Positions 44,941 through 55,647 are shown, counted from the stretch's first letter. The stretch is DNA of 64,000 bases from an uncultured Clostridia bacterium (GCA_947627065.1 CANQUN010000004.1:1-64000); one strand, 5' to 3'. Made by a program: numbers and translations. Notes: generated by a model from the letters alone, not told the origin.

Positions 44941-45456
44941 TTGTCGGCTACAGTACACGAAAAGAAAGAGTCGGCTAACGTGCAGGCCAAAAAGCAAGCC
45001 GTAGAGGATATCAAGGGCAAGATCGGTCAGGCCAAGTCCATCGTTCTCATCAATTATTCCGGTCTCACCGTCGCCGAAGATACCGAATTCAGGTCGGCTT
45101 TCAGAAAAGCGGGCGTTGAGTACAAAGTTCTCAAAAACACGCTTGTCCGCAAGGCTTTCAACGAACTCGGCATAACCGATTTCGACAGCGATCTCAACGG
45201 TCCCACGGCAGTTGCGTTCGGCAAGGACGAAACGTCGTCGGCCAAAGTGGTTGCGGACGGAATCAAAAAGTACAACAAGATGGCCATCAAGAGCGGCTAT
45301 GTAGAAGGGTCTTACATGGATGCAAAGGGCATTCAGGCTCTGGCAGCAATTCCTTCCAAGGAAGAGTTGTACGCAAAGTGCGCAGGCGTTCTTCAGTCCA
45401 TCATCGCAGGTCTCGCCGTCGCCCTCAAGGCGGTTGCGGACAAACAGGAGGCTTAA
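44941..45456 (+). CDS. rplJ: 50S ribosomal protein L10
   Basis: A 171-residue protein that anchors L7/L12 dimers on the ribosome (IVLINYSGLTVAEDTEFRSAFRKAGVEYKVLKNTLVRKA). It starts with TTG at 44941, eight bases after a strong AAAGGAGG. No ATG near the homology start fits, so the TTG start is well supported. The leader upstream controls it. Confidence 0.97.
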   Translation: MSATVHEKKESANVQAKKQAVEDIKGKIGQAKSIVLINYSGLTVAEDTEFRSAFRKAGVEYKVLKNTLVRKAFNELGITDFDSDLNGPTAVAFGKDETSSAKVVADGIKKYNKMAIKSGYVEGSYMDAKGIQALAAIPSKEELYAKCAGVLQSIIAGLAVALKAVADKQEA

Positions 45457-45499
45457 GCCCCACCCAAACAAACAAAAAATTATCGGAGGATATTAAAAA

Positions 45500-45871
45500 A
45501 TGGCAGATATAGCAAAGATGATCGAAGAGATCAAATCCATGACCGTACTCGAGCTTAACAGCCTCGTCAAGGCTATAGAAGAGGAATTTGGCGTAAGCGC
45601 AGCCGCCGTTGCCGTTGCAGGCCCCGCCGCCGCTGCTGCAGACGCTGCTCCCGCAGAAGAAAAGACCGAGTTCAACGTCGTACTCAAAGAGATTGGCGAC
45701 AAGAAGATAGACGTCATCAAGGTCGTCCGCGAATTCACGGGTCTCGGCCTTGTCGAAGCCAAGAAGATGGTCGAAGGTCTCGGCACCGTCAAGGAAAACG
45801 TTCCCAAGGAAGATGCCGAAAAGATGGTTGCCAAATTCAAGGAAGCCGGCGCCACCGCCGTCATGGAATAA
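45500..45871 (+). CDS. rplL: 50S ribosomal protein L7/L12
   Basis: A 123-residue protein with the N-terminal dimerisation helix pair, an Ala-rich hinge and the C-terminal factor-binding domain ([25 protein letters not shown]). It recruits translation GTPases. CGGAGGA lies upstream. Its 3' end and terminator have been partly duplicated at 46391. Confidence 0.98.
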   Translation: MADIAKMIEEIKSMTVLELNSLVKAIEEEFGVSAAAVAVAGPAAAAADAAPAEEKTEFNVVLKEIGDKKIDVIKVVREFTGLGLVEAKKMVEGLGTVKENVPKEDAEKMVAKFKEAGATAVME

Positions 45872-45883
45872 TAACCACAACGC

Positions 45884-45915
45884 AAAAAAGAGGAAGCCTC
45901 GCTTCCTCTTTTTTC
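45884..45915 (+). terminator. Terminator of the rplJ-rplL operon
   Basis: AAAAAAGAGGAAGC and GCTTCCTCTTTTTT form a strong hairpin with a T run. Confidence 0.9.
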
Positions 45916-46209
45916 GTGTCTGTGTAATCTCTCCATTCTGTTTTTTCCCGCGCTGTTCTTGTGTTTCTGCCTAATCTCCCCGTTCTTTTTTTGCGTATTT
46001 TTTCCGCGCTGTTCTTGTGTTTCTGTCTGATTTCCCCGTTCTCTTTTTGCGTATTTCTCTCGTTATTTTTCCGCGTATCTTTGCGTTTTCCCCGCGCTGT
46101 CCTTGTGCCTCTGTGTGATTTTTCATTCTGGTTTGCGTGTTTTTCCCCGCGCGTGTTGCGGGGCAAATTGTGCGTTTTAGGCCGTTTTTGTGCGATTCAG
46201 GCGGCTTTT
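45916..46209 (+). repeat. Degenerate 57 bp tandem repeats plus a family A element
   Basis: CGCGCTGTTCTTGTGTTTCT recurs at 45951 and 46008, with a weaker third copy near 46095. Each is followed by a T-rich stretch. A reversed family A element closes the block at 46177-46209. Confidence 0.75.
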
Positions 46210-46390
46210 CGGTCGGTGTTTTCGTTCCACGATACCCCGTCACCATGAAATAAGGTTATCCATTTGTGTGTAACCCCGCCGACGGAATATGCCTATCTAT
46301 CCACACTCAACACCCCGCCGATAGAATAAGGTTGCCCGTTGCATTGCAATGATGTTATGGAATAAGTCTATCTTGTCGGCCGTCGGCAAT

Positions 46391-46556
46391 GCGCCGTCAT
46401 GGAATAATAACCACAAAACTAAAAAAGAGGAAGCCCTGCTTCCTCTTTTTTGTGTCTGTATGATTTTTTATTCTGTTTATGCGTATTTTCCTCGCGCGTC
46501 TTGCGGGGCATATTGTGCGATTCTGGCCGTTTTTGTGCGATTCGGGCGGCTTTTTA
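46391..46556 (+). repeat. Partial duplication of the rplL 3' end, terminator and downstream DNA
   Basis: GCCGTCATGGAATAATAACC and the following terminator repeat the sequence around the rplL stop at 45861, and the block ends with the same family A element as at 46177. The 57 bp repeats in the middle are missing. The copied terminator is at 46421-46451 and should be functional. Confidence 0.85.
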
Positions 46557-46580
46557 CTCAACCGTCTCCCGTTTTATAAC

Positions 46581-46803
46581 ACATTTCAGCCATAGGTTTC
46601 CTGCTTCATGGTACCTTTCAACCATAGGTTCCTCGTCTCATGGTACATTTCAGCCATGGGTTTTCCGCCCCGCGGTGCTCTTAGGTTAGCGGTTTTATCT
46701 CTATAACGTCTTTCGGTTATCTGTTTACCGTCCCGCGGCACCTTTCAGTCATAGTTTTTTCGTCCCGCGGCGCCTTGTAAGCCGTCGGTTTTTCATTGCA
46801 AAC
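46581..46803 (+). repeat. Tandem array of seven 32 bp units
   Basis: Units start at 46581, 46613, 46645, 46677, 46708, 46740 and 46772; six are 32 bases and one 31. The plan is CMTTTCAGCCATAGGTTT, then a CCG/CTC stretch and CGCGGY or CATGGT. Divergence between units is high, so this is an old array rather than CRISPR. Confidence 0.75.
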
Positions 46804-46822
46804 GGCAACGGTTATGTTCCGC

Positions 46823-46862
46823 AAAAGCGGCCGTTTTTGTGCGATTCGGGCGGCTTTTTTAT
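46823..46862 (-). repeat. Family A element, reversed
   Basis: AAAAGCGGCCGTTTTTGTGC, then GATTCGGGCGGCTTTTTT. Copies in the same orientation lie at 46177 and 46521, so three follow each other in 700 bases. Confidence 0.8.
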
Positions 46863-47116
46863 TTTTTCGGCTCTTTGTGGCAAGCCCGTCCGCCGCGCTT
46901 TCTCCTTACGCAACAAGCCCCCCCCAAACCCGCCGCGGTCTCTCCAATCGTTTCCCAAAAACCACAACGCCTCTCCAACCGTTCTCTCAAAAGGAAACGC
47001 GCAAACCGTTTCTCCGAAACCACAACGCCTACAACCCGCCGCGGTTTTCCAAGCCGTTCCACCCAAAAGCAAAACAAAAAAGCGCCGGCAGAACCGACGC
47101 TTTCGTGCTTAAAATA
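46863..47116. other. Intergenic remainder before the cyclophilin-like gene
   Basis: Short imperfect repeats of CCAAAAACCACAACGCC and TTCTCAAAAGG types, and a CGTCGGTTCTGCCGGCGC-type GC-rich stretch on the - strand near 47085 that may terminate the next gene. No coding region is seen. Confidence 0.45.
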
Positions 47117-48055
47117 TCAGATGGACTTGGTTATCTTTACCGACTTGACGGTAACGGTGGACCAGGGGAGGAAGTAGAAATATTCGGAATTTCTCGAAGA
47201 TATCGCCGAGATGACGGGGGCTGCTTTTTCAAGGAATTCGGTGTAAACCTCGTTGTCCATGGGGCCTATGTTGCCGTCCTCTCCGTTGATTATGTCAACG
47301 AGGTCGTCGAGTTCAAGGTCCTTTTCCACGGCCAGCCGCGTCATGGTGTAGCCCGCGTCGGCGTCGCCCGTTACGAGGTACTTGGTAATCACGTCCCTGA
47401 GACCGCCCGCGTAATAATACCTGTAAGTATCGGTGTTTTCATCGGACGAATCGTCCGTGCTCCTGTCGCGCAGGGCGGCAATTTCGTCAAGGACCTTAAG
47501 ATCGTCCTCGTCCTCAATCATGCCGAACACGCAGTATTCCACCGTGCTGTATTCGCCCGTGGTGGAAGTGCAGATTGTAAAGCGGCAGTCGGCACCGTCG
47601 TAGCAGTCGGCAATGTCGTCAACGTTGTTGCGGTAGGGGTGGTACATGAGCACGCTGCCCTTCTTGATTCCGAGTTTGTTACCCCTGAATCCGTTGTTGT
47701 AAAACTCGCCCGCGAGTTTGCTGCCCGAAGTCTTGGGCGTGAGCGTCGTGCCGTCGTAAGTGTGGCCGCCGAGGGAGAACCACGTGTTCTCAACGGTGTT
47801 CACCACGGTGTTGTCGTAAAAGCCGTCGTTTGCAAGGCCGATGAACTTTTCCGAAGTGTTGGGGGCATAGTTGGTGTAAATTTCAATGACTATGCTCTCG
47901 GTTTTTTCCACGGACGAACCTTCGGGCGTGTACGAAAGTTCCACGGTTGCGTACCTCATCGTTACGCCGTCCTTGATAGTGTTCCCGCAGGAAACCGAAA
48001 AGAGGGTTACGAGCGCCGTTGCCAAAACGCAGGCGGCGGTTATAAATTTCTTCAT
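47117..48055 (-). CDS. Cyclophilin-like peptidyl-prolyl isomerase lipoprotein
   Basis: A 312-residue lipoprotein (lipobox FSVSC, Cys23). The body shows the cyclophilin strand pattern (IVIEIYTNYAPNTSEKFIGLANDGFYDNTV, then NTWFSLGGHTYDG). The usual FHRxxxxFMxQGG is only loosely kept (VVNTVENTWFSLGG), so the catalytic Arg may be missing. It would assist folding of exported proteins or act as a binding domain. A C-terminal extension of about 100 residues is unique. It stands alone on the - strand. Confidence 0.7.
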   Translation of the reverse strand: MKKFITAACVLATALVTLFSVSCGNTIKDGVTMRYATVELSYTPEGSSVEKTESIVIEIYTNYAPNTSEKFIGLANDGFYDNTVVNTVENTWFSLGGHTYDGTTLTPKTSGSKLAGEFYNNGFRGNKLGIKKGSVLMYHPYRNNVDDIADCYDGADCRFTICTSTTGEYSTVEYCVFGMIEDEDDLKVLDEIAALRDRSTDDSSDENTDTYRYYYAGGLRDVITKYLVTGDADAGYTMTRLAVEKDLELDDLVDIINGEDGNIGPMDNEVYTEFLEKAAPVISAISSRNSEYFYFLPWSTVTVKSVKITKSI

Positions 48056-48621
48056 TTTATCCTCCGAATGGGATTATAATCGTATATATTATTTTACAAT
48101 TTCTAAAAGGAAAAGTCAATACTATTGACCGCGAAAATAAAAAATAATGTCCGCACAACCCAAATTTGCCCCGTTTTTCCATTCCGCGCACCATAAATTT
48201 CCCTGTTTTGTTTTTTTCTCCCCGCCCTTGGCCCCTCCCGAGGAGGGGCCGGCGCGTATGCGCCTGAGGTGGGCACACGAATCCCGACAACGCTCGTCAT
48301 GTGTCGTCCTTTGGCCCCTCCCGAGGAGTTGATTATTTTTCTTCTTGGCCCCTCCCGAGGAGGGGCCGGCGCGTAGCGCCTGAGGTGGGCAACCCAAACT
48401 TCATGCGCCACCCGCGCACCAATCAACCCACGCCAACCCGTTCGCCGCACCAACCGCCCGCGCACCAACCCACGCAACCCATGCACCAACACAACCAACC
48501 ACGTCCAACAACACAACCCTCAAACCGTTCAAAAGCCCGCCCCAAAACCGCCTTTCTCACGGCAAATCGCCACATTTCACCCCCGCAGGCATAAAAAACA
48601 GCGGAAAGCGCGTTCATTCAC
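48056..48621. other. Intergenic region before rpsB with family B elements
   Basis: No gene is seen. Family B copies lie at 48228-48276, 48311-48329 (truncated) and 48345-48393. From 48415 the DNA is C- and A-rich low complexity with repeated CACCAACC words. Confidence 0.6.
48228..48393 (+). repeat. Three family B elements, one truncated
   Basis: Full copies at 48228 and 48345 flank a truncated copy at 48311 that stops after CCCGAGGAG and continues TTGATTATTTTT. The same truncated-plus-full arrangement, with the same joint, is found at 50717-50800. Confidence 0.85.
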
Positions 48622-48650
48622 TTGCAAAAATCACGCTGTTGTGCTAAAAT
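48622..48650 (+). promoter_or_regulatory. Promoter of rpsB-tsf
   Basis: TTGCAA, a 17 nt spacer and TAAAAT. The following 120 nt leader contains a CCCCG/CGGGG hairpin (48695-48721) before the GGAGG of rpsB. Confidence 0.65.
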
Positions 48651-48771
48651 ATTATAGCTATAAAATCCACACCTGCGCCTTACGGCTCTCCGCTCCCCGC
48701 AAATTCATTCGCATACGGGGTTAGAAGCCGCAAAAAAACGGGCGCGGGGAGGCACAAACGGAGGTAAATTT

Positions 48772-49584
48772 ATGGCAGTAACATCCATGAAGCAGCTGCT
48801 TGAAGCAGGCGTGCATTTCGGCCACCAGACGAGAAGGTGGAACCCCAAGATGAAAAAGTACATCTTCGGTGAGAGAAACGGTATTCACATCATCGACTTG
48901 CAGGTTACCGTAGGTCTCATAGAAGAAGCGTACGGTTTCGTGTGCGACTCTGTCAAGCAGGGCAAAACCGTGCTGTTCGTCGGCACCAAAAAGCAGGCGC
49001 AGGAGGCCATCCAGCAGGAAGCCGAAAGATGCGGGCAGTATTACGTCAATTCCAGATGGCTGGGCGGCACGCTCACCAACTTCAAGACCATACGTTCGAG
49101 GATAGACAGGCTCAACAAACTCGACCTCATGGAAAAGATGGGAGACTTTGACCTTCTTCCCAAAAAGGAAGTCATCGCCCTCAAGACCGAGAGAGACAAA
49201 CTGCTTGCCAACCTCGGCGGCATCAGGGAAATGCGCGCACTTCCCGGCGTAATGTTCGTCGTAGACCCCAACAATGAGGACATAGCCGTCAAAGAAGCGA
49301 GGAAACTCGGCATTCCCGTCGTGGCGATCACGGACACCAACTGCGACCCCGACCTCATAGATTACGTAATCCCCGGCAACGACGACGCGATAAGGGCAGT
49401 AAAACTCATATCTTCCATAATTGCAGACGCCGTTATCGAAGCCAACCAGGGTGAGGACGCCGTTCACCACGATGTGGAAGAAGTTTCTTCCATGAAGGAA
49501 GTAGAGGTTACCGCCGAACAGGCTGCCGAGGCGGACGCCGAGGGCGAAGCCGCCGCCGTGGAAACCGAAAACAAGGCGCAGTAA
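48772..49584 (+). CDS. rpsB: 30S ribosomal protein S2
   Basis: A 270-residue protein with all S2 landmarks ([67 protein letters not shown]). The last 45 residues are an acidic, Ala/Glu-rich tail that many S2 proteins lack. It starts the translation and envelope block, with tsf 57 bases downstream. Confidence 0.98.
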   Translation: MAVTSMKQLLEAGVHFGHQTRRWNPKMKKYIFGERNGIHIIDLQVTVGLIEEAYGFVCDSVKQGKTVLFVGTKKQAQEAIQQEAERCGQYYVNSRWLGGTLTNFKTIRSRIDRLNKLDLMEKMGDFDLLPKKEVIALKTERDKLLANLGGIREMRALPGVMFVVDPNNEDIAVKEARKLGIPVVAITDTNCDPDLIDYVIPGNDDAIRAVKLISSIIADAVIEANQGEDAVHHDVEEVSSMKEVEVTAEQAAEADAEGEAAAVETENKAQ

Positions 49585-49641
49585 TCCCCGCCTTCCACGC
49601 ATTGTACCATATCAATAATAAATAAAGGAGATAAAAATATA

Positions 49642-50301
49642 ATGGAATTCACCGCAAAGGACGTAATGGCGCTGAGAGAGCGCACCGGCGCAGGCATGAT
49701 GGACTGCAAAAAGGCCCTGCTCGAATGCGACGGAGACGCGGACAAGGCAATAGAATATCTCAGAGAACACGGCATAGCCAAAGCCGCCAAAAAGGCTGGC
49801 CGCATAGCCGCCGAAGGTATTGTGGACAGTTACATCCACATGGGCGGCAAGGTCGGCGTTCTGCTCGAGGTCAACTGTGAATCCGACTTTGTGGCCCGCG
49901 GCGACCAGTTCAAGGCCCTCGTTCACGACATCGCGCTGCAGATAGCCGCCGCCAAGCCCGAATATCTTTCCAAGGAAGACGTTCCCGCCGAGATACTCGA
50001 AAATGAAAAGAAGATCCTTCTCGCTCAGGCTATAGAAGAGGGCAAACCCCAGAACATAGCCGAAAAGATGGTGGAGGGCAGGATAAAGAGTTATTATGAA
50101 GAAAACTGCCTGCTTTGCCAAAAGTTCGTCAAGGACCCCTCCAAGACCATCGAACAGATGGTGATAGAGGCCACCGCCAAGATAGGCGAAAAGATCGCCG
50201 TCAGGCGTTTCGTCCGTTACGAAATGGGAGAAGGCTTGCAGAAAAAGTCCGAAAATCTTGCCGAAGAAGTTGAGGCGCAGGTCGCCAAGATGAAGGCTTG
50301 A
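49642..50301 (+). CDS. tsf: Elongation factor Ts
   Basis: A 219-residue nucleotide exchange factor for EF-Tu. The N-terminal domain ([21 protein letters not shown]) and core ([30 protein letters not shown]) are standard. It is the short form usual in Clostridia (about 215 residues against 283 in E. coli). AAAGGAG lies upstream. Confidence 0.97.
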   Translation: MEFTAKDVMALRERTGAGMMDCKKALLECDGDADKAIEYLREHGIAKAAKKAGRIAAEGIVDSYIHMGGKVGVLLEVNCESDFVARGDQFKALVHDIALQIAAAKPEYLSKEDVPAEILENEKKILLAQAIEEGKPQNIAEKMVEGRIKSYYEENCLLCQKFVKDPSKTIEQMVIEATAKIGEKIAVRRFVRYEMGEGLQKKSENLAEEVEAQVAKMKA

Positions 50302-50363
50302 CAATCGTTTTTCACGGGAGCACGAATATTTTTGTGTTCCCCGTTTTTTAAGCAGGAGGTAAT

Positions 50364-50663
50364 ATGCTTTCGTTTACAATAATTCTCCTGTGTCTGTCCG
50401 CCCTTCTCGTGCTGGTTGCGGCAATCCCCGCGCTGGGGCTTGGCGCAAACGCGCTGATAACGCGCCCCTTCCGCGGCAAGGAAGGAAACGACCGCGCAGA
50501 CCTCAAACGCATCGCACACTTCATCTACACGGTGGCGGCGTTCGTCGCGGCATTCGCAATCGTTTTGTACTTTTCCAATGCCGTAACGTGGATTCTGCTC
50601 GCGGTGTTCTTCGTAATCGCCGCCGCACTGTGGACGGCAATTCTGGTAAAAGCGCACAGATAA
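50364..50663 (+). CDS. Small membrane protein inserted between tsf and pyrH
   Basis: A 99-residue protein with three predicted membrane helices (residues about 3-25, 45-65 and 70-92) and a short charged loop (RPFRGKEGNDRADLKR). It resembles DUF3784-type small membrane proteins of Firmicutes. GCAGGAGG lies upstream. In most Firmicutes pyrH follows tsf directly, so this is an extra gene here. Function unknown. Confidence 0.65.
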   Translation: MLSFTIILLCLSALLVLVAAIPALGLGANALITRPFRGKEGNDRADLKRIAHFIYTVAAFVAAFAIVLYFSNAVTWILLAVFFVIAAALWTAILVKAHR

Positions 50664-51767
<1,104 letters not shown>

Positions 51768-52081
51768 AATCCCGCCCGCCCCGCCGCAACCGATAATCCG
51801 CATTTATAATCACAACCCGCATGCTCCGCGTCGGCTTACTAATCATAAGCCCCGCACGTCCTGGACGGTTAACCAAACAAAACCAAACAAAAACGCCCCG
51901 CTCGCACGCGTCGGCTAACAAACAAAACCAAGTAAAAAAGCCCCGCTCCAATCGGGCTTAACAAACCGAAATTTGCCGAAAAGTGGCCTTTTTCTCACAA
52001 AAACGGCCAATTCGTCGGCGGATAACATAAAAAATCCCCGCCCCTCGGCAGGGGAAAAACAAAATAACGGGAGGGAAAAAT
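51768..52081. other. Intergenic region before frr
   Basis: Imperfect repeats of ACAAAACCAAACAAAA and GCCCCGCTC, a family A element at 51979-52012 (AAAAGTGGCCTTTTTCTCAC, then AAAAACGGCCAATT), and a CCCCTCGGCAGGGG hairpin near 52044. No gene is seen. Confidence 0.6.
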
Positions 52082-52657
52082 ATGGCAGCAGATATGGAAG
52101 TAGTCGGTCTCATACTCGAGGAAAACACCGAAAGGCTCAACAAGACCGTCTCCGTACTCAAAAGCGAATATACCACCATCCGCGCTGGCCGCGCGAACCC
52201 GCACGTTCTCGACAAGGTGCAGGTTGATTATTACGGGCAGATGACGCCCATAAGTCAGGTGGGCAACATGTCCGTGCAGGAAGGCCGTTGTCTGGTCATC
52301 GCCCCGTGGGACAAGAGCACGCTCAAAAATGTAGAAAAGGCTATTCTTGCCGCCAACATCGGGCTTACCCCCACCAACGACGGCACCGTCATCAGGCTCG
52401 TTTTCCCGGAACTTACCGAAGAGAGGAGAAAGGAAATCGTCAAGCAGGTCAAGAGAATGGCAGAAGACTCCAAAGTCGCCGCCCGCAACATCCGCAGGGA
52501 CACGCTCGATAAGTTAAAGAAGATGAACAAGAACAAAGAACTTACCGACGACGAGTACACGGGTTTTGAAACGGACGTTGACAAGGAAGTCAACAAGGCG
52601 ATCGAAGCCATAGACAAGGCCTCTTCCGAAAAGGAAAAGGACATAATGACCGTCTGA
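52082..52657 (+). CDS. frr: Ribosome recycling factor
   Basis: A 191-residue protein with the RRF landmarks LKSEYTTIRAGRANPHVLDK, YYGQMTPISQVGNM and GNDGTVIRLVFPELTEERR-like sequence. It splits post-termination ribosomes with EF-G. GGGAGGG lies upstream. Its TGA overlaps the uppS start by one base. Standard length is about 185. Confidence 0.97.
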   Translation: MAADMEVVGLILEENTERLNKTVSVLKSEYTTIRAGRANPHVLDKVQVDYYGQMTPISQVGNMSVQEGRCLVIAPWDKSTLKNVEKAILAANIGLTPTNDGTVIRLVFPELTEERRKEIVKQVKRMAEDSKVAARNIRRDTLDKLKKMNKNKELTDDEYTGFETDVDKEVNKAIEAIDKASSEKEKDIMTV

Positions 52658-53337
52658 TGAACCTGCCTCTGCACGTCGCCGTCATCATGGACGGCAACGG
52701 CCGCTGGGCGGAAAATAGGGGAGAAAAGCGCGAAATAGGGCACTTATTCGGCGCCAAACGCGTTCCCGCCGTCGCCCGCGCGTTCTTTGACCGCGGCGTT
52801 CGGATAGTCTCGCTCTACGCTTTCAGTCAGGAAAATTTCCGCCGTCCCCCAATCGAGGTGCAAGGCATCTTCGGCTGTGTTGAGGCGTTCGCCCGCTCGG
52901 TAGAAACGCTCGGGGACGACGTCCGCGTCATCTTCTCGGGCGAAAAATCCGCGCTTCCGCCTTCGCTTGCGGCCGCGTGTCTCGCCGCCGAGGAGAGGAC
53001 GGAGGTCAATAAACCGTTTATTCTTAATATTTTGATCGCTTACGGCGGCCGCGAAGAGATCCTGCGTGCCGCCCGAATGCTATCGGGCGAAAAAATAACC
53101 GAGCAAAACTTCCGTTCGGCGCTTTACGCCGACCTGCCCGACCCCGATCTTATTATAAGGACGGGTGGGGAAAAGCGGCTTTCGGGCTTCATGCCCTTCC
53201 AGAGCGCGTATTCCGAACTGTACTTTACCGACGTTCTGTTCCCCGATTTCGGGGACAAGGATATCGAAGCAGCCCTTGCCGATTACTCGTCCCGCCAACG
53301 CCGTTTCGGCTCACTCCCACCCCCAAAAGTCCCCTGA
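52657..53337 (+). CDS. uppS: Undecaprenyl pyrophosphate synthase
   Basis: A 226-residue cis-prenyltransferase. HVAVIMDGNGRWAE contains the catalytic Asp12, and SLYAFSQENFRRP and DLIIRTGGEKRLSGFM are conserved. It makes the C55 lipid carrier for cell-wall synthesis. The final residues PPKVP and the TGA come from a family A element (53325-53358), replacing the usual end of the protein. Confidence 0.95.
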   Translation: MNLPLHVAVIMDGNGRWAENRGEKREIGHLFGAKRVPAVARAFFDRGVRIVSLYAFSQENFRRPPIEVQGIFGCVEAFARSVETLGDDVRVIFSGEKSALPPSLAAACLAAEERTEVNKPFILNILIAYGGREEILRAARMLSGEKITEQNFRSALYADLPDPDLIIRTGGEKRLSGFMPFQSAYSELYFTDVLFPDFGDKDIEAALADYSSRQRRFGSLPPPKVP

Positions 53338-53358
53338 ATCGCACAAAAACGGCACATT
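53325..53358 (+). repeat. Family A element containing the uppS stop codon
   Basis: AAAAGTCCCCTGAATCGCAC, then AAAAACGGCACATT. The TGA of the core is the uppS stop. Confidence 0.8.
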
Positions 53359-53435
53359 ACCGCAAAGCGGGGAGCCGAAACTTCCCCAACATAAAACCCG
53401 AAACTCAAACCCATAATCATAAACCCAAACCGAAA

Positions 53436-54248
53436 ATGCTGAAACGTATAATCACGGGCGCGGTGCTCGTGGCGGCCGTCACGGGCTTCTTCCTGCTCAA
53501 AGTGTTCGTCCACCCCGCCCTGTTTGAAATCCTCATATTGCTGCTTGCCACCGTGGGCAGTTACGAAGTGGCAACGGCGCTCGGCAACAGACTGCTGCCC
53601 GTCCAGAAGTGGACGGCGGTCGCCCTGTCCGCGCTGACTGTGCCCGCGGCGTACTTCGGTCTCGGGCTGTACGCGCTCGTGCTCGCCGCCGCGCTGCAAC
53701 TCGCGTACATGGTCGTGCTCTACCCAAAGGTCCCGCCCGAAGGTGCGGCGTGCGCCCTGCTCGCCACGTTCTATCCGTCGATATTTTTAATTCTGATGAC
53801 CGAAAGCAATATTTTACCCATTTATTCACTCGAAATATTGCTTCTCATGTTCGTCACCCCGTCGTTTGCGGACACCTTCGCCTTCTTCACGGGCAGCCTC
53901 GTCAAGGGGCGCAAACTCTGCCCCGAACTCAGCCCCAAAAAGACGGTTTCGGGTTTCATCGGCGGCCTCGTCGGCGGAATGCTCGGCGCGGTTGCCGTCT
54001 GCTTTATATACCGCGCGGCCGCGGGGAGTTCGGCTCCCGTGTGGCTCTACGTCATCGCGGGCGGCCTCGGCGCGCTGATGACCGCGCTGGGCGACCTTGC
54101 CGAAAGCGCCCTCAAACGTTTTGTCGGCATAAAGGACATGGGTAAAATCCTGCCCGGCCACGGCGGAGTAATGGACAGGATAGACGGAATCTGCTTTGCC
54201 TGTCCCGTCATTTTTGCTTGTTTCAGGCTGCTTATCGCTTTTGCCTGA
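53436..54248 (+). CDS. cdsA: Phosphatidate cytidylyltransferase
   Basis: A 270-residue integral membrane enzyme with about eight helices that makes CDP-diacylglycerol for phospholipid synthesis. SPKKTVSGFIGGLVGGM and the C-terminal signature region ESALKRFVGIKDMGKILPGHGGVMDRIDG are diagnostic. The ribosome binding site is poor (the start lies 98 bases after uppS, in AC-rich DNA). It belongs to the uppS-cdsA-dxr-rseP order. Confidence 0.95.
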   Translation: MLKRIITGAVLVAAVTGFFLLKVFVHPALFEILILLLATVGSYEVATALGNRLLPVQKWTAVALSALTVPAAYFGLGLYALVLAAALQLAYMVVLYPKVPPEGAACALLATFYPSIFLILMTESNILPIYSLEILLLMFVTPSFADTFAFFTGSLVKGRKLCPELSPKKTVSGFIGGLVGGMLGAVAVCFIYRAAAGSSAPVWLYVIAGGLGALMTALGDLAESALKRFVGIKDMGKILPGHGGVMDRIDGICFACPVIFACFRLLIAFA

Positions 54249-54286
54249 CACACCGCGCACCCCGCCAAAATCCCGCCGCAACCCTC

Positions 54287-54430
54287 AAAAGTCCCCTGAA
54301 TCTCACAAAAACCTCACTTTGGCCTCTCCCGAGGAGGGGCTAAGCGAAAGCGCCTGAGGCGGGCAACCGACCCGCACGGGCAACGGACACCAAATTCTAT
54401 AACCCGCACGGGCAACGGATACCAAACACA
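54287..54430 (+). repeat. Family A-B pair with a satellite repeat
   Basis: A (54287-54320), B (54319-54367), then ACCCGCACGGGCAACGGACA followed by CCAAATTCT and a second near-copy. The B plus satellite part recurs at 62784-62900, so it forms a larger shared unit of about 110 bases. Confidence 0.8.
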
Positions 54431-54507
54431 TTCATACATCACGGACGCAACAACACAACCCCAAAAGCCGCAGCAAGGTATAACGCGGCAAAGGTATAAA
54501 TATAATA

Positions 54508-55647
54508 TTGAATAAGAAAAAGATAGCCGTTTTGGGCAGCACGGGTTCGGTGGGGCGTCAGGCGCTCGAAGTCATCCGCAAAGAAAAGGACATGTGCGTC
54601 ACGGCGCTCACCGCCAACACCAACCGCGCCCTGCTCGAAAGGCAGATAACTGAATTTTCCCCCAAGGTCGCCTGTCTCGCAAGTGCGGGAGAGGATTTTG
54701 ACGTAGGCGCAACGCACGTTTACGGCGGGGCGGACGGGCTGATTCGCGCAGTGGAAACGGACGCGGACGTCGTGTTCGTAGCGGTAACGGGCTTTTGCGG
54801 TCTCAGGGCTGTTCTGCACGCGCTGGAACTTGGCAAGAGGGTTGCCCTCGCCAATAAAGAAGCGCTGGTCGCGGGCGGAGCCTTGGTTACCAAAGCCGCC
54901 GAAAATGGCGAAATCATCCCCGTTGACAGCGAACATTCCGCCCTCTGGCAGGCCCTCGGCTTTTGCAAAAAAGGCTACAAAAGGCTCATTCTCACGGCGA
55001 GCGGCGGGCCGTTTCTGCACGCTGAAATGTGCGAAATGCGGCACTTTTTGGCAAAAGACGCCCTGCGCCACCCCAATTGGAACATGGGCGAAAAGATAAC
55101 GGTGGACTGTGCCACCATGCTCAACAAGGGCTTTGAGGTGATAGAAGCGCACCACCTGTTCGGAGCGCCCCTTTCCAAGATAGACGTCGTGGTTCACCCG
55201 CAGTCGATAATCCACTCCATGGTGGAATTTGAGGACAATTCGGTCATGGCCGAAATGTCGTACCCCAGCATGGAACAGCCCGTCCGGCTTGCGCTCACTT
55301 ATCCCGAGCGCCGTCCGTCCGCCCTTCCGCCGCTGGACTTTGCCGCCCTCGGCAGGCTGGAATTTCTCCCCCTCGACAGGGCCAAATTCCCCTGCTTTGA
55401 CATAGCCGTCGGCAGCCTCAGGCTCGGGGACAACTACCCCTGTGCCATGAACGCCGCAAGCGAGGTGGCCGTCCGCGCCTTCCTCGACGGAAAGATCGCC
55501 TTCACCGACATTGCCGAAGTCATATCCGACGTCGTGGGCAAGACCGAACGGCTGCCCCTTTCGCTCGCCTCGCTCGAACACACGGACGAACGCGCCCGCG
55601 TCCTCGCCACGGCTATTACCGACAAAATATCACGGACAACAGTATGA
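54508..55647 (+). CDS. dxr: 1-deoxy-D-xylulose 5-phosphate reductoisomerase
   Basis: A 379-residue NADPH enzyme of the MEP isoprenoid pathway. KKIAVLGSTGSVGRQALEVI is the nucleotide-binding start, ALANKEALVAGG, PVDSEHSALWQ and ASGGPF are active-site segments. It begins with TTG at 54508; no ATG fits and the ribosome binding site is weak. It supplies precursors used by uppS in the same block. Its stop overlaps the rseP start. Confidence 0.96.
   Translation: MNKKKIAVLGSTGSVGRQALEVIRKEKDMCVTALTANTNRALLERQITEFSPKVACLASAGEDFDVGATHVYGGADGLIRAVETDADVVFVAVTGFCGLRAVLHALELGKRVALANKEALVAGGALVTKAAENGEIIPVDSEHSALWQALGFCKKGYKRLILTASGGPFLHAEMCEMRHFLAKDALRHPNWNMGEKITVDCATMLNKGFEVIEAHHLFGAPLSKIDVVVHPQSIIHSMVEFEDNSVMAEMSYPSMEQPVRLALTYPERRPSALPPLDFAALGRLEFLPLDRAKFPCFDIAVGSLRLGDNYPCAMNAASEVAVRAFLDGKIAFTDIAEVISDVVGKTERLPLSLASLEHTDERARVLATAITDKISRTTV

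Noticed and set aside
46581..46803. CRISPR-like array
   Set aside because: Units abut without unique spacers, differ strongly from each other, and no cas genes lie nearby.
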